Source of the DNA: Telluria aromaticivorans
GTDB taxonomy: Bacteria; Pseudomonadota; Gammaproteobacteria; Burkholderiales; Burkholderiaceae_D
Assembly (NCBI RefSeq): GCF_013003915.1
Contig: NZ_JABAIV010000001.1
Coordinates: 1,054,001-1,118,000, forward strand
Reading direction: 5' to 3'
Length of the DNA stretch: 64,000 bases
The translations under genes and the position numbers were made by a program. This document shows positions 51,989-61,755 of this stretch, one piece after another. Positions within the stretch are counted from its first letter, which is position 1; every line of letters starts with the position of its first letter. The notes beneath the pieces were generated by a model. It was not told the origin of the DNA, did not search any database, and was given only the letters and a program-made list of their open reading frames with translations.

Positions 51989-52876
51989 ATGAAATTCCGC
52001 TTTTGGGGAGTGCGCGGTTCGATACCGTCCCCGGGTCCACGGACCGCGCGCTACGGCGGCAACACCACCTGCATCGAAGTACGCCTTGACGACGACACCC
52101 TGATCATTCTCGACGGCGGCACCGGCCTGTTCCCCCTGGCCCAGCACCTGCTGGCCCACCTGCCGGTGCATGCGAACATCTTCATCACCCACAGCCACTG
52201 GGACCACATCCACGGCCTGCCCTTCTTCACCCCGCTGTTCATCAAGGGTAACCGGGTGCGCCTGCACGGCGCCTACGATCCGGCCACCGGGCGCGGCATC
52301 GAGCACGTGATGGGCGTGCAGCTCCAGAACAGCTATTTCCCGGTGAGCGAAACCCAGATGGACGCCATCATCGAATACCGCACCCTCGACATCGGCGTGC
52401 CGATCGAGGTCGGCGATGCGGTCGTTAGCAATGTGGTCATGAACCACCCGGTCACCAACCTGGGCTACCGCATCGCCTGCAACGGCCGCTCTGTGTTCTT
52501 CACCGGCGACCACGAGCCATGGCACAACCCCTACCCGCCGGGCGACCCCGCCTTCGACGCCTACGAAAAACACCTGCACGAACGCGAACGCGCGATCGAC
52601 GCCGCGATGGCGGGCGTGGACGCACTGATCGTCGACTGCTCCTACACCCGCGAGGAATACCCGGCGCGCGCCGGCTGGGGCCACGGCACTTTTGATGCCG
52701 CCATCGACATGGCGCTGCGCGTCGGCGCGCGCGCCCTGTATTGCACCCACCACGAACCGACCCGCGGCGACGATGACCTCGAGGCAGTGTTCGCCGGCGT
52801 GATGGCGCGCCACCATGGCCGCCTGGGCAGCCTGCAGGTTCACCTGGCCTGGGAAGGCCTGGAAGTCGCGCTCTGA
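51989..52876 (+). CDS. MBL-fold metallohydrolase
   Basis: 295 residues. Metallo-beta-lactamase fold with the metal motif HSHWDH (68-73), a further Asp in FFTGDHEPWHN and His in YCTHHEP. The opening MKFRFWGVRGSIPSPG is the usual start for this cyclic-phosphodiesterase-like (RNase Z/PhnP-related) branch. Substrate not predictable. Divergent from the HD-GYP gene; 235 bases between them. Confidence 0.9.
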   Translation: MKFRFWGVRGSIPSPGPRTARYGGNTTCIEVRLDDDTLIILDGGTGLFPLAQHLLAHLPVHANIFITHSHWDHIHGLPFFTPLFIKGNRVRLHGAYDPATGRGIEHVMGVQLQNSYFPVSETQMDAIIEYRTLDIGVPIEVGDAVVSNVVMNHPVTNLGYRIACNGRSVFFTGDHEPWHNPYPPGDPAFDAYEKHLHERERAIDAAMAGVDALIVDCSYTREEYPARAGWGHGTFDAAIDMALRVGARALYCTHHEPTRGDDDLEAVFAGVMARHHGRLGSLQVHLAWEGLEVAL

Positions 52877-53024
52877 AGGCCCGGGCCTTCCCTCGTTAGC
52901 GCCGCCGCTGCGCCGGCACATCCCTGCTCCACGAGTTCGCGGCGGCGCCCTGCCCGCCCGGCGCTGTTGCGCCGATCCCCCCTCCCGTTGTAGGGATGAG
53001 ACCACCCCTACCGAAGGCCGCTAG

Positions 53025-53189
53025 AAAGTGGTACGGGAAGAATCCTGCGCACCGACCGGAACCTTCATCCCGCGCAAGAACGGCCAGGGCCTGGGGCCGA
53101 CCCAGATCGGCACCGTTCGCAAGGACGACCTCGAGAACCAGCGCAACATGGGCTCGTCGGACCAGGTCGGCGCCACCAAGGGCCTGTAA
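53025..53189 (+). pseudogene. Decayed upstream copy of the following lipoprotein
   Basis: Open stretch KVVREESCAPTGTFIPRKNG... ending in TAA, parallel to KVAKEESYDHTGTFIKRKNG in the intact gene at 53247. A TAG at 53022 breaks the frame, the lipoprotein signal peptide is missing, and no start codon with a ribosome site precedes it. The sequence before the TAG (CRDETTPTEGR) still echoes CATETPPNGE. Confidence 0.7.
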
Positions 53190-53246
53190 GCCGGCCGCAT
53201 GCGGCGCGCCGCCCACCTCAATGCAGAAGAAAAGGAGTTGCACCGT

Positions 53247-53486
53247 ATGAAGAAGTTCATGATGGCTGCCGCAGCCTGCACCTTGCTGGCGGGCTGCGCG
53301 ACCGAGACGCCCCCGAATGGCGAGAAGGTGGCGAAAGAAGAAAGTTACGACCATACCGGGACCTTCATCAAGCGCAAGAACGGCACGGGCCTGGGCGGCA
53401 CCGCGATCAGCACGGTGCGCAAGCAGGATGTCGAGAACGCGCGCGCCATGAGCTCCTCGGGTGCGGGCGGCCGGAACGGCTTCTGA
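53247..53486 (+). CDS. Small lipoprotein
   Basis: 79 residues. MKKFMMAAAACTLLAGC ends in lipobox LAGC. The mature part is short and hydrophilic, with the family motif TGTFIKRKNGTGLGG and STVRKQDVENARAM. Function unknown; small proteins like this are common in Oxalobacteraceae. The ATG at 53247 has AAAGGAG 9 bases upstream. It is preceded by a broken tandem copy. Confidence 0.75.
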   Translation: MKKFMMAAAACTLLAGCATETPPNGEKVAKEESYDHTGTFIKRKNGTGLGGTAISTVRKQDVENARAMSSSGAGGRNGF

Positions 53487-53515
53487 CCGGCGTCCCGAGC
53501 GCACCTTCGTTTCGT

Positions 53516-53557
53516 AAAAAAGGCCAGCAGCGCGTCGAGCGGTGCTGGCCTTTTCTC
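53516..53557 (+). terminator. Terminator between the lipoprotein and pullulanase genes
   Basis: Stem GGCCAGCA/TGCTGGCC (53522-53550) with A run before and TTTTCTCT after, so it can serve both converging genes. Confidence 0.85.
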
Positions 53558-53569
53558 TGTGCACTGGCG

Positions 53570-56500
53570 TCAGTTGCCTGAACCGCCTTCCACGAACACC
53601 GCCGTCGTACGCGCCGGGATCGTGAAGCTGCCGCTCGCATCGGCATAGCTCGAGGCCTTCACCACCGCGTCATCCGACTTGCGCTGTAGCTTGTGCAGCT
53701 TGAGCTTGAGCCCCTTCAGCGCCGGGATCGCGATGGTCTTCGCTTCCTTGTCCACGTTGAACAGCACCACCACGCTGCGGTATTGCGCGTCCTTGTAGCG
53801 GGTCGGCTCGTCGCCGTCGATGCGCATTACCACCAGCCCCGGCACCTGGTCCGGCCCCGTGTTGTGGAACTTCAGGCGCTCGATCACGTCTTTCGCCGTG
53901 CGCAGGCGGAACAGGCTCGTGTCCTTGCGGATCGCCAGCAGCTCTTCGAAGGCGCCCTTGGCCGACAGGATCGCCTTGGTGTCCGGCTTGATCAGCGGGT
54001 TGTTCAGCACCGGCGCCATCAAGCCCCAATTATCGCGGTTCTTGTCGCTTGATGGCAGGCCTACGCCGAAGTTGTTCGAGGCGTAGCTGTAATCCAGGCG
54101 GTTGAACCAGTCGCCGGCGTTATAGCTGTCCCGGTCGAGCGACTTGGAGCGCAGCAGTTCCTGTCCCGCATGGATGAACGGGATGCCCTGCGATAGCAGC
54201 ACGATGGCCGCGCCCAGGTTTTGCACCCGCACCCGGTCCGCCAGCGAAGTCGATTGCGGCAGGCGGAAGGCGTTGATGTCGAACAGGGTCTGGTTGTCGT
54301 GCTTTTCGACGTAGTTGATGGTTTCAGAGGGGCTCGCGGTGTAGCCGGCGCGCTGGCCGAAATAATCGATGTCCGCATTGCTGCGCAGCGAACCGAAACG
54401 ATCGACGAAGCGGTAGTCGCGCAGGGTGCCCGACAAGCCCACCCGCACCAGGTCGGCCAGGCGCAGTGCATCGTCGCGCGACTGGTTGGCGAGGTGATTC
54501 GGGTCGTACCAGGCGCCATTGATGAAACCTTGCTGCCTGATGAGGTCTTCGCCGCCGTCGCAGCAACCGCCGCCACGCACGGTGTCGCGCAGGCGGTCGT
54601 TGAACGAGCCGATGCCGGTGCCGAACAGGTTGGCCTGGCGCGCCGTCACGAAGCGCTGGTCGTTGCCGACCGCGCCGAAGTTCCAGCCTTCGCCATACAG
54701 GTAGATCTCGCGGCCGGCGGCGCGGTTGACGCGTGCCTGCAGATCCTTCATCACGTCCAGTGGCGCAAAGGACATGATGTCGAAGCGGAAGCTGTCCACC
54801 TTGTATTCCGACGCCCACAGCGACACCGAATCGATCATGAGTTTCCCCATCATCGTGTGTTCGGCCGCGGTATCGGCGCAGCAGCTGTCGTTCAGGTTGG
54901 CGCCGTTGGCATTCAGGCGGTAGTAATAGGTCGGCACGATCTTGTCCAGCACCGACAAAGGCCCCTGCTGCGAAGAACTGGTGTGGTTGTAGACCACGTC
55001 CATCGTCACCCGCAGCCCGGTTTCGTGCAGGCCCTGCACCATCGCGCGGAACTCGCGGATGCGGGCGGCGCCGTCATTCGCGTTGGAGGCATAGCTGCCT
55101 TCCGGCGCGTTGTAGTGCACCGGGTCGTAGCCCCAGTTGAAGCAGTCGGCATCGCGCACGGCATCCACCGCCGCCTGCTGCGCGTCGGAATCGGGCGCCG
55201 CGTCGGGAATGGCCGGCGTCGTGCAGCCGGCCTCGTTGACGCTGGCGAAATCGAAGGCCGGCAACAGGTGGACGTGGGTCAGGCCGGCCCGTTCCAGCGA
55301 CTTCAGGTGGCGCATGCCGCGCGAATCGCGCTCGGTAAAGGCCAGGTATTTGCCGCGGTTGGCGGCCGCCACGGAATCGTCGGCGGCGCTGAAGTCGCGC
55401 ACGTGCAGCTCGTACAGCGAGATGTCGGCCGGGTGCTCGAGCCGCGGCAGGTGGTGGTTGTCCCAGCCGCGTGGCTTGAGCGCGGGGCTGTCCAGGTTCG
55501 CCACGAAGGAACGGCCGCTGTTCGCGTTCAGGCTCAGCGAATACGGGTCGGTGACGGTATTCGTCACCAGGGTGTTGTTGGCCCAGCGCGACAGCACCTT
55601 GACGGTATAGGTGTAATAGGCCCGGTTGGTCAGGCCGGCGTTCGACGCCGTATAGCTCCAGATGCCGCTGGCGGCGTCGAAGCGCATCGGCACTTGCGTG
55701 GCGGTGCTCGCGTTCGCGTCGGCATAGATATCCAGCGCGACCGATTTCGCGGTCGGCGCCCACAGGCGGAAGGTCGGCACCCCCAGCACATTGAAGCTCA
55801 CGCCCAGCTTCGCGCTGGCGGCGCGCTCGGCGAAGACCTCGTCGAGCATGCCGGCATTCTGCAGCGAGGTGACCTGCACCAGCTGGCCAGTGGCGTCGAA
55901 CTGCGCCACGGCGAACTGCGCGCTGGCCAGGCCTGCCAGTTTCGCGGCGTCGGCGCTGGACAGCGCCAGGCCGGTGGCGCCGGCCAGGTGGCGGAATTTT
56001 TCGCGCAGCGCCTCGGGCAAGGCAGCCGGCGTCAAGGCCATGCTGCCGTCGGCGCCGGTAACGCCAGTCAGGCTTGAGCCCAGGCCGCCGTTCGCGGCGT
56101 AATACAGCTTGTAGCTGCCGGTGGCCGGCACACCCGGCCAGGCGATGGTCTTCGCGGCCAGCCAGTGGGCGCTGGCATTGGCCAGGTTGCCGAAGCTGAT
56201 GGCTGGGGGCGCGGTGTAGACGGTGCAGTCGCCTTCGAGCAGCCAGATCTCGTGGCCCTTCGTGGCAACGTCCGGATTGAGCGGCGCGCCCTGGTCGGCG
56301 CCGCAGTTCTTGCTGCCGTTGCCGTCGGTGACGAGGAACCACATCGCCGTCTTGCCGGCGGCAAGCGGAATGTCGACATAGCCGCCGAAAGCATCGCTTT
56401 GCGTGAACATGAAGCGGTCGGTGATCCAGGCCGAGCTCGGGCTGGCCGGACCATCCCACGAGTACACGCCCCACTGGCTGGTGTCGTTCTGCACGCGGCG

Positions 56501-56668
56501 GAAGTGGACCCGGATCGTTCCGGGCGCTACCGGTGCTGCCGCGCTGGCGCTGACGCCCTGGGCGGCGGCCGCGGACACCGGCAGGGCGAAGCCCGCCACC
56601 AGCATCACGGTCCCGCAGGCAGCCACGGTAATCCGCAGGCGTGAAGTCAAACTACGTCTGTTGCGCAT
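53570..56668 (-). CDS. pulA: Pullulanase-type alpha-1,6-glucosidase, secreted
   Basis: 1032 residues. Signal peptide then a pullulanase N-terminal carbohydrate-binding region (IRVHFRRVQNDTSQWGVYSW), a second beta domain (about 320-430) and the GH13 barrel. Conserved regions: MDVVYNHT, nucleophile Asp in FRFDIMSF, acid/base Glu in LYGEGWNF and VEKHDNQTLFD. It cleaves alpha-1,6 branches in pullulan, glycogen or starch outside the cytoplasm. Its start (56668) has AGGGGAC upstream. No other glucan genes are adjacent. Confidence 0.95.
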   Translation of the reverse strand: MRNRRSLTSRLRITVAACGTVMLVAGFALPVSAAAAQGVSASAAAPVAPGTIRVHFRRVQNDTSQWGVYSWDGPASPSSAWITDRFMFTQSDAFGGYVDIPLAAGKTAMWFLVTDGNGSKNCGADQGAPLNPDVATKGHEIWLLEGDCTVYTAPPAISFGNLANASAHWLAAKTIAWPGVPATGSYKLYYAANGGLGSSLTGVTGADGSMALTPAALPEALREKFRHLAGATGLALSSADAAKLAGLASAQFAVAQFDATGQLVQVTSLQNAGMLDEVFAERAASAKLGVSFNVLGVPTFRLWAPTAKSVALDIYADANASTATQVPMRFDAASGIWSYTASNAGLTNRAYYTYTVKVLSRWANNTLVTNTVTDPYSLSLNANSGRSFVANLDSPALKPRGWDNHHLPRLEHPADISLYELHVRDFSAADDSVAAANRGKYLAFTERDSRGMRHLKSLERAGLTHVHLLPAFDFASVNEAGCTTPAIPDAAPDSDAQQAAVDAVRDADCFNWGYDPVHYNAPEGSYASNANDGAARIREFRAMVQGLHETGLRVTMDVVYNHTSSSQQGPLSVLDKIVPTYYYRLNANGANLNDSCCADTAAEHTMMGKLMIDSVSLWASEYKVDSFRFDIMSFAPLDVMKDLQARVNRAAGREIYLYGEGWNFGAVGNDQRFVTARQANLFGTGIGSFNDRLRDTVRGGGCCDGGEDLIRQQGFINGAWYDPNHLANQSRDDALRLADLVRVGLSGTLRDYRFVDRFGSLRSNADIDYFGQRAGYTASPSETINYVEKHDNQTLFDINAFRLPQSTSLADRVRVQNLGAAIVLLSQGIPFIHAGQELLRSKSLDRDSYNAGDWFNRLDYSYASNNFGVGLPSSDKNRDNWGLMAPVLNNPLIKPDTKAILSAKGAFEELLAIRKDTSLFRLRTAKDVIERLKFHNTGPDQVPGLVVMRIDGDEPTRYKDAQYRSVVVLFNVDKEAKTIAIPALKGLKLKLHKLQRKSDDAVVKASSYADASGSFTIPARTTAVFVEGGSGN

Positions 56669-56848
56669 TCTGTCCCCTTTATCATTGTTTTCATTGGCAG
56701 TCGCCACGAGCAAAGACGCTGCGGGCGGCAACGGTGGCGAGCGCCACCGTGTAATATTACTACCAGATCTCGGCGATACGATTGGACAGTGGGAGAAAAA
56801 AGACCGGCCCGCCACAGGGCCTGGCCGCAAGCCTCCCGGAGCAGCAAC

Positions 56849-59563
56849 TCACGGAAATGCGTGCGCAGCGACCGGCTGGCGTTCACCCGGCGCAACCGGG
56901 CGTGAGAAGTAATAGCCCTGCCCTTCGTCGCAGCCCAGCGTCTTGAGCAGCTGCATCTGGCGGATACTCTCGACGCCTTCCGCCACCACCCGCATGCCAA
57001 GCGCATGCGCCATCGCGATCATCGATGCGATCAGGGTGTCGCCATCCGGGTGTTCGATCCGCAGCACGAAGGCGCGGTCGATCTTGAGCACGTCGAAACG
57101 CAGCTTCTGGAGCTGGGACAGCGAGGAATAGCCGGTGCCGAAATCGTCGATGCACAGCTTGATCCCGAGGCCGCGCAGCTGGCGGAACACGTCCGACTCG
57201 CCGATCCCCTCCTGCATCATGGACGATTCGGTCACCTCGATTTCCAGCAGCGAGGGGTCGATGCCGTGACGCAGGCTGGCACTGCGGAACAGCGCCGGCA
57301 CGTCGCACTGGCTGAACTGGCGCGGCGAAATGTTGACCGACACCGGCACCAGCACCGCGCCGTCGCGCGCCCAGTGGGCCAGCTGGCGGCAGACGCTGTC
57401 GACCACCTGTTCTCCCAGCTGCACGATCAGGCCGGTTTCTTCGGCCAGCGCGATGAAGCTGTCCGGGCCGACCAGCCCCTTGCCGGGGCGGTCCCAGCGC
57501 ACCAGGGCCTCCATGCTCGAGGCGGTGCCGGCGGCCAGGTCCACGCGCGGCTGGTAATGCACCACGAACTGCTGCAGGTCGAGCGCACTGCGCAATTCCA
57601 GCTCGGTTTCCAGGCGGGTGCGGATCGCCTCGAAAAACCGCGCCTGGAAGAAGCGGAAACTGCCCTTCCCGTCGGTCTTGACCGAGTACATCGCGATATC
57701 CGCATTCTTGAGCAGCGTCTGGGCGTCGTCGCCATGCTCGGGAAACAGGCTGATCCCGATCGAGGCGCCCAGCACGTGGGTGGAATGCTGCAGGTGGAAG
57801 CCGTTGTGGAAAGCCTCGAGCACGCGCCCGGCGACGTGCTCGACGCCGGCGGGGCTGTCGACATGCTCCAGCACGACCACGAACTCGTCGCCGCCCAGGC
57901 GCACCACGTGGTCGCGCGGGCGTACCGCCAGCTTCAGGCGCTTGCCGACGGTACGCAGCAGCTCGTCCCCGGCCGCATGCCCGAGCGCATCGTTGACCGT
58001 CTTGAAGCCATCCAGGTCGATGAACAGCACCGCCAGCCCACGGCCGCCGGAACGCGCCGCTTCGATTGCCTGCGGCAGGTAGTGCTGGATCCAGTGGCGG
58101 TTGGGCAGGCCGGTCAGCGCATCGGAATTGCTCCTGAGCTCGAGCTCGCTCAGGTGGGCCTTGGCCTCGCTGATGTCGCGGATCGTCACGGCCAGGTCGT
58201 CGCCCGCCCGCACCGCCTTGTAGCGGATCCATTTAGGCTTGAGCAACTGGTTCGGCGCCGTGACCTGGATCTCGCTGTCGTGCAGGCCGGTGTCGAGCGC
58301 CTCGCCCAGCCGGGCGCACGCCGCCTTGAACAGCTTGCCCTGGTAGAACTCGGACAGGCGGTGCCCGATCAGCTCGCGCGGGCCCTTGCCGAACATGTCG
58401 GCCCCGTACTGGTTGCAGTCGACGATCTCGAAATCGCGCACCGCGCCGTGCAGGTCGCGCAGCGGCCGGTTGATGAAGAAGCCTTCGCCCGCGTCTTCGG
58501 TGGCCAGGCGGTAGGTGGAACGGATGGCTTCGATCTGGTGCTGCTTCCACCTGGCGTGCAGGTACAGGCTGGTGGCCGCCAGCGCCGCCAGCGCCAGCCA
58601 CAGCGTGTTCCACCAGGCGTTGTCCAGCGCCGCCTGGCGGTGGGCGCGGAAGGCCGCCATTGCCGAGTATTCGTCGACGCCGACAATGCCGACCAGCCCG
58701 TAGTCCGGCATCCGCTGCCAGCCGGTCACGCGGGTGTGACCGTCGGCGAACCAGCGTTCGCCCTCGAACCGGGCCACGCCTACCGCCGGACTGGCGGGCA
58801 AGGCCGCGCGCAGGAAGGGGGTGCGGGACGCATGCACCACGTTCCCGGCTCGGGTAGCACGCACCACCCCGTCGTCGCCGATGACGCCGACCATGCCGAA
58901 GTCGCGCAGGATGGGCTCGGCGTAATGCTGCGTGAAAAAGGAGGGATGCACCGACACCAGCACGATGCCGTCGAATCGCCGGTCGGGCGCCCACAACGGG
59001 CGCGAGAACACGATCACCTCGCGGTTCGACAATTGACCATCAAGGGGGGTGCTGATGTGCAGCAGGTCGGCGCCTGCGCGCTGCTGCGCGATAAAATAGG
59101 CTTTGTCGCTGAAGTCCTGGCCCACCGCCGATGGATGCGAACTGGTCAGGACCATGCCGTTGCGGCCGATGATGGCGACTGCGGCGATGTGTTGCTGCGA
59201 GAAAATGCCTGCCTCGATGGTGCCGGCCAGGTCGATGCGCTGGCCGGAGGCGGACCAGTTATGGCGCAACAGCTGCAGGAGCCGGTCGGTATCGCCGATG
59301 GAACGGCGGGTGCGGATCACCAGGCTGCGGGTATAGGCGTCGACCTGCTGCTCGAGCTCGGCCTTCCGGTCGTGCAGCTCGTGCCTGAGGTCGAGCAGTA
59401 CGCCGCCCCATAGCAGGGCCGCGGCGCCCAGCGCGATCGCCGGCCACAGCAGCAGCAGTGCCAGATGCCGGCGCAGGAAGGCCAGGAAGGGACGCAGGGG
59501 GCCGAGCACCCCGAGACCAACGGGGGTGCCAGGGGGTAATGCCTTGTCGATATGCTGGGTCAT
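56849..59563 (-). CDS. GGDEF/EAL protein with periplasmic sensor
   Basis: 904 residues. TM1 at about 35-55, a PDC-like periplasmic sensor (about 60-310), TM2 at about 318-335, a PAS domain (about 345-470), GGDEF with motif GGDEF (557-561) preceded by the I-site RPRD, then EAL (EALVRW, 686) with DDFGTGYSSL and VAEGVES. Both catalytic signatures are intact, so it could make or degrade c-di-GMP. It lies downstream of wspR on the same strand with a 119-base gap; possible read-through from the wsp operon is inference. Confidence 0.94.
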   Translation of the reverse strand: MTQHIDKALPPGTPVGLGVLGPLRPFLAFLRRHLALLLLWPAIALGAAALLWGGVLLDLRHELHDRKAELEQQVDAYTRSLVIRTRRSIGDTDRLLQLLRHNWSASGQRIDLAGTIEAGIFSQQHIAAVAIIGRNGMVLTSSHPSAVGQDFSDKAYFIAQQRAGADLLHISTPLDGQLSNREVIVFSRPLWAPDRRFDGIVLVSVHPSFFTQHYAEPILRDFGMVGVIGDDGVVRATRAGNVVHASRTPFLRAALPASPAVGVARFEGERWFADGHTRVTGWQRMPDYGLVGIVGVDEYSAMAAFRAHRQAALDNAWWNTLWLALAALAATSLYLHARWKQHQIEAIRSTYRLATEDAGEGFFINRPLRDLHGAVRDFEIVDCNQYGADMFGKGPRELIGHRLSEFYQGKLFKAACARLGEALDTGLHDSEIQVTAPNQLLKPKWIRYKAVRAGDDLAVTIRDISEAKAHLSELELRSNSDALTGLPNRHWIQHYLPQAIEAARSGGRGLAVLFIDLDGFKTVNDALGHAAGDELLRTVGKRLKLAVRPRDHVVRLGGDEFVVVLEHVDSPAGVEHVAGRVLEAFHNGFHLQHSTHVLGASIGISLFPEHGDDAQTLLKNADIAMYSVKTDGKGSFRFFQARFFEAIRTRLETELELRSALDLQQFVVHYQPRVDLAAGTASSMEALVRWDRPGKGLVGPDSFIALAEETGLIVQLGEQVVDSVCRQLAHWARDGAVLVPVSVNISPRQFSQCDVPALFRSASLRHGIDPSLLEIEVTESSMMQEGIGESDVFRQLRGLGIKLCIDDFGTGYSSLSQLQKLRFDVLKIDRAFVLRIEHPDGDTLIASMIAMAHALGMRVVAEGVESIRQMQLLKTLGCDEGQGYYFSRPVAPGERQPVAAHAFP

Positions 59564-59682
59564 TCGCGCTCCGGCACGGCATGGGCAGCCACCGGCAAAG
59601 TATGCCACGAGGGTTGCCGGAACAGCCGCAGCGCATGCGTGTGGGACGCACAAGCAAGGATTACCCTGCCCGACCCGCCGCC

Positions 59683-60690
59683 TTACCCCTGGCGAACGCG
59701 GTTGCGCCCCTCGGCCTTGGCCGCATACAAAGCCTTGTCGGCGCTGGCGATGAGGTCTTCCGCCCTGTGCTCGGGAGCGGGCACGAGCGAGGCGACGCCT
59801 ACCGAGATCGTGACCATGCCCGCCTCGCTGCAGGGATGCTCGAGCGCCAGGCCTGCCAGGCGGGCGCGGCAGGCTTCGGCCAGCTTCATCGCACCCTCCA
59901 GGTCGGTTTCGGGCAGGACGATGGCGAACTCTTCGCCGCCATAGCGCGCCGCCAGGTCGGCCGGACGCTTGAGCTGCTCGGTCAGCACGGCCGCCACCTT
60001 CTTCAGGCACAGGTCACCCGCCTGGTGGCCGAACTCGTCGTTGTACAGCTTGAAACGGTCGACGTCGCACAGCAGCATCGACAGCGGCTTCTGGGTGCGC
60101 TGCCCGCGCTGCCATTCGCGCTGCACGATGTCGTCGAAGGCCCGGCGGTTGCCGATGCCGGTCAGGCCGTCCAGGGCCGCCAGCTTTTGCAGCTGGACGT
60201 TGGCGTCGGCCAGCTTCTGCTGGCTCTCGCGCAGGAAACGGAAGGCTTCGTCGCGTTCGAGCCGGCTGATATGGGCGGCCGAGTGGTAGCGGATGCGCGC
60301 CAGCAGCTCCAGCGCATCGGGCAGCTTGACCAGGTAGTCGTTGGCGCCGACGGCGAAACTGTGGGCCTTGAGTTTCGGGTCTTCCTTGGCCGACAGCACG
60401 ATTACCGGTACCGAACGCAGGGCCGCGTCGACGCGGTACTGGCGGATCAGGTCGAAACCGTCCGTCCCCGGCATGACAAGGTCCTGCAGGATCACGGTCG
60501 GCCGCAGCACGGCCGCAGCCGCATGGGCCCTGGCGGCATCGGTCACGAAGTGGAATTCGATATCGGCCTCGGCGACGAGCATGCGCCGGATCGCTTCGAC
60601 GATGATGAGCTGGTCGTCCACCAGTAAGACCCGGACGCGATGGCGGAAGGAATCCTGCTGCGGAAAATCAATGGATACAACTTCAGACAT
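59683..60690 (-). CDS. wspR: WspR-type response regulator diguanylate cyclase
   Basis: 335 residues. Receiver domain with VDD (about 24-26), phospho-Asp70 in LQDLVMPGTDG and Lys in YLVKLPD; a coiled linker (about 130-170); GGDEF domain with GGEEF (251-255) and inhibitory-site RPAD (242-245). Phosphorylation by WspE should switch on c-di-GMP synthesis, promoting surface growth. It lies 48 bases after wspF and completes the wspE-wspF-wspR gene order. Confidence 0.94.
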   Translation of the reverse strand: MSEVVSIDFPQQDSFRHRVRVLLVDDQLIIVEAIRRMLVAEADIEFHFVTDAARAHAAAAVLRPTVILQDLVMPGTDGFDLIRQYRVDAALRSVPVIVLSAKEDPKLKAHSFAVGANDYLVKLPDALELLARIRYHSAAHISRLERDEAFRFLRESQQKLADANVQLQKLAALDGLTGIGNRRAFDDIVQREWQRGQRTQKPLSMLLCDVDRFKLYNDEFGHQAGDLCLKKVAAVLTEQLKRPADLAARYGGEEFAIVLPETDLEGAMKLAEACRARLAGLALEHPCSEAGMVTISVGVASLVPAPEHRAEDLIASADKALYAAKAEGRNRVRQG

Positions 60691-60738
60691 AATACGCCTG
60701 CAATAATGAGTGGAGATTCAAGCTGTTCGAACGTCAAA

Positions 60739-61755
60739 TTAATCACGAATTCTATCGCGAATCGCGGCGCTAATCTTTTCAAGCGGCAAAATATCTGTTG
60801 CGGCGTTAATTTCCGCGGCGGCCCGTGGCATGCCATACACGGCGCAACTGGCTCGGTCCTGGGCGATGGTCGCGTGCCCGGCCCGGCGCATTGCCAGCAG
60901 ACCGGCGGCGCCGTCGCGTCCCATCCCTGTCAGCAGTACGCCGGTCGCACTACCCGCCCAGTGCGAGGCCACGCAGCCGAACAGAACGTCAACCGACGGC
61001 CGGTAGGGATTGTCAACCGGTTCAGACTGGTAATGGAAGCGCTGGCCGGCACTGAGCGCCAGGTGGTCGTTGCTTTGCGCGACCTGCACCACTCCGCCCT
61101 GCAAGACGTCGTTTTCGGCGACCACCCGCACCGGCATGCCAAGCTGCTCGTCCAGCCAGCGTGCGAAATGCCCGGCGAAGCTCGCGTCGATGTGCTGCAC
61201 CACCACGATCGCCGTGTCTGGCGGCGCCTGCCACCCGGCCAGGATGGCTGCAATCGCCATCGGTCCGCCGGTCGAGGCGCCGATGGCCAGCAGGTGCCGG
61301 ATACGCCCCGCGGGTAGATGCGGGCGTCCGCGCCCGGCGCCGGCGGCGAACGAGGCTGTCCGGTCGAAGCGGATCAGCTTGCCGATGGTCTTGATCTTGG
61401 CCAGCAGTTCGGCCGCGCCGCTCCCGTCGCCGGCCAGCACCGGCGTGGCGGTCACGTCGAGCGCTCCTGCACCCAGCGCGCGGAACACCTGGCCGACGTT
61501 GTCGTGCGGATGGCCGGTGACGACCAGCACCGCGCAGGGCGAGGCAAGCATGATGCGGCGGGTGGCCTCGACCCCATCGAGGCCGGGCATGTTCAGGTCC
61601 ATCAGGACCAGGTCCGGGCGATCCTCGGCGCACAGGCGCACCGCGTCCAGGCCGGTGCGCGCGATCCATGCCACCTGGTGCCCGGTCCCGGCCGTGACGA
61701 CGCGGCGCAAGGCTTCCGCTGCCAAGATGACGTCGTTGGCAATGCCGATCCTCAT
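60739..61755 (-). CDS. wspF: WspF, CheB-like methylesterase
   Basis: 338 residues. The receiver has N7-D8 in place of the usual Asp-Asp pair, with phospho-Asp53 in LMDLNMPG. CheB catalytic domain: Ser161 in GASTGGP, His188 in VQHIDASF and Asp281 in TGMGRDGAAG, the full triad. It removes methyl groups from the WspA receptor and dampens the pathway. The start overlaps the wspE stop as ATGA, so the two are translationally coupled. Confidence 0.95.
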   Translation of the reverse strand: MRIGIANDVILAAEALRRVVTAGTGHQVAWIARTGLDAVRLCAEDRPDLVLMDLNMPGLDGVEATRRIMLASPCAVLVVTGHPHDNVGQVFRALGAGALDVTATPVLAGDGSGAAELLAKIKTIGKLIRFDRTASFAAGAGRGRPHLPAGRIRHLLAIGASTGGPMAIAAILAGWQAPPDTAIVVVQHIDASFAGHFARWLDEQLGMPVRVVAENDVLQGGVVQVAQSNDHLALSAGQRFHYQSEPVDNPYRPSVDVLFGCVASHWAGSATGVLLTGMGRDGAAGLLAMRRAGHATIAQDRASCAVYGMPRAAAEINAATDILPLEKISAAIRDRIRD

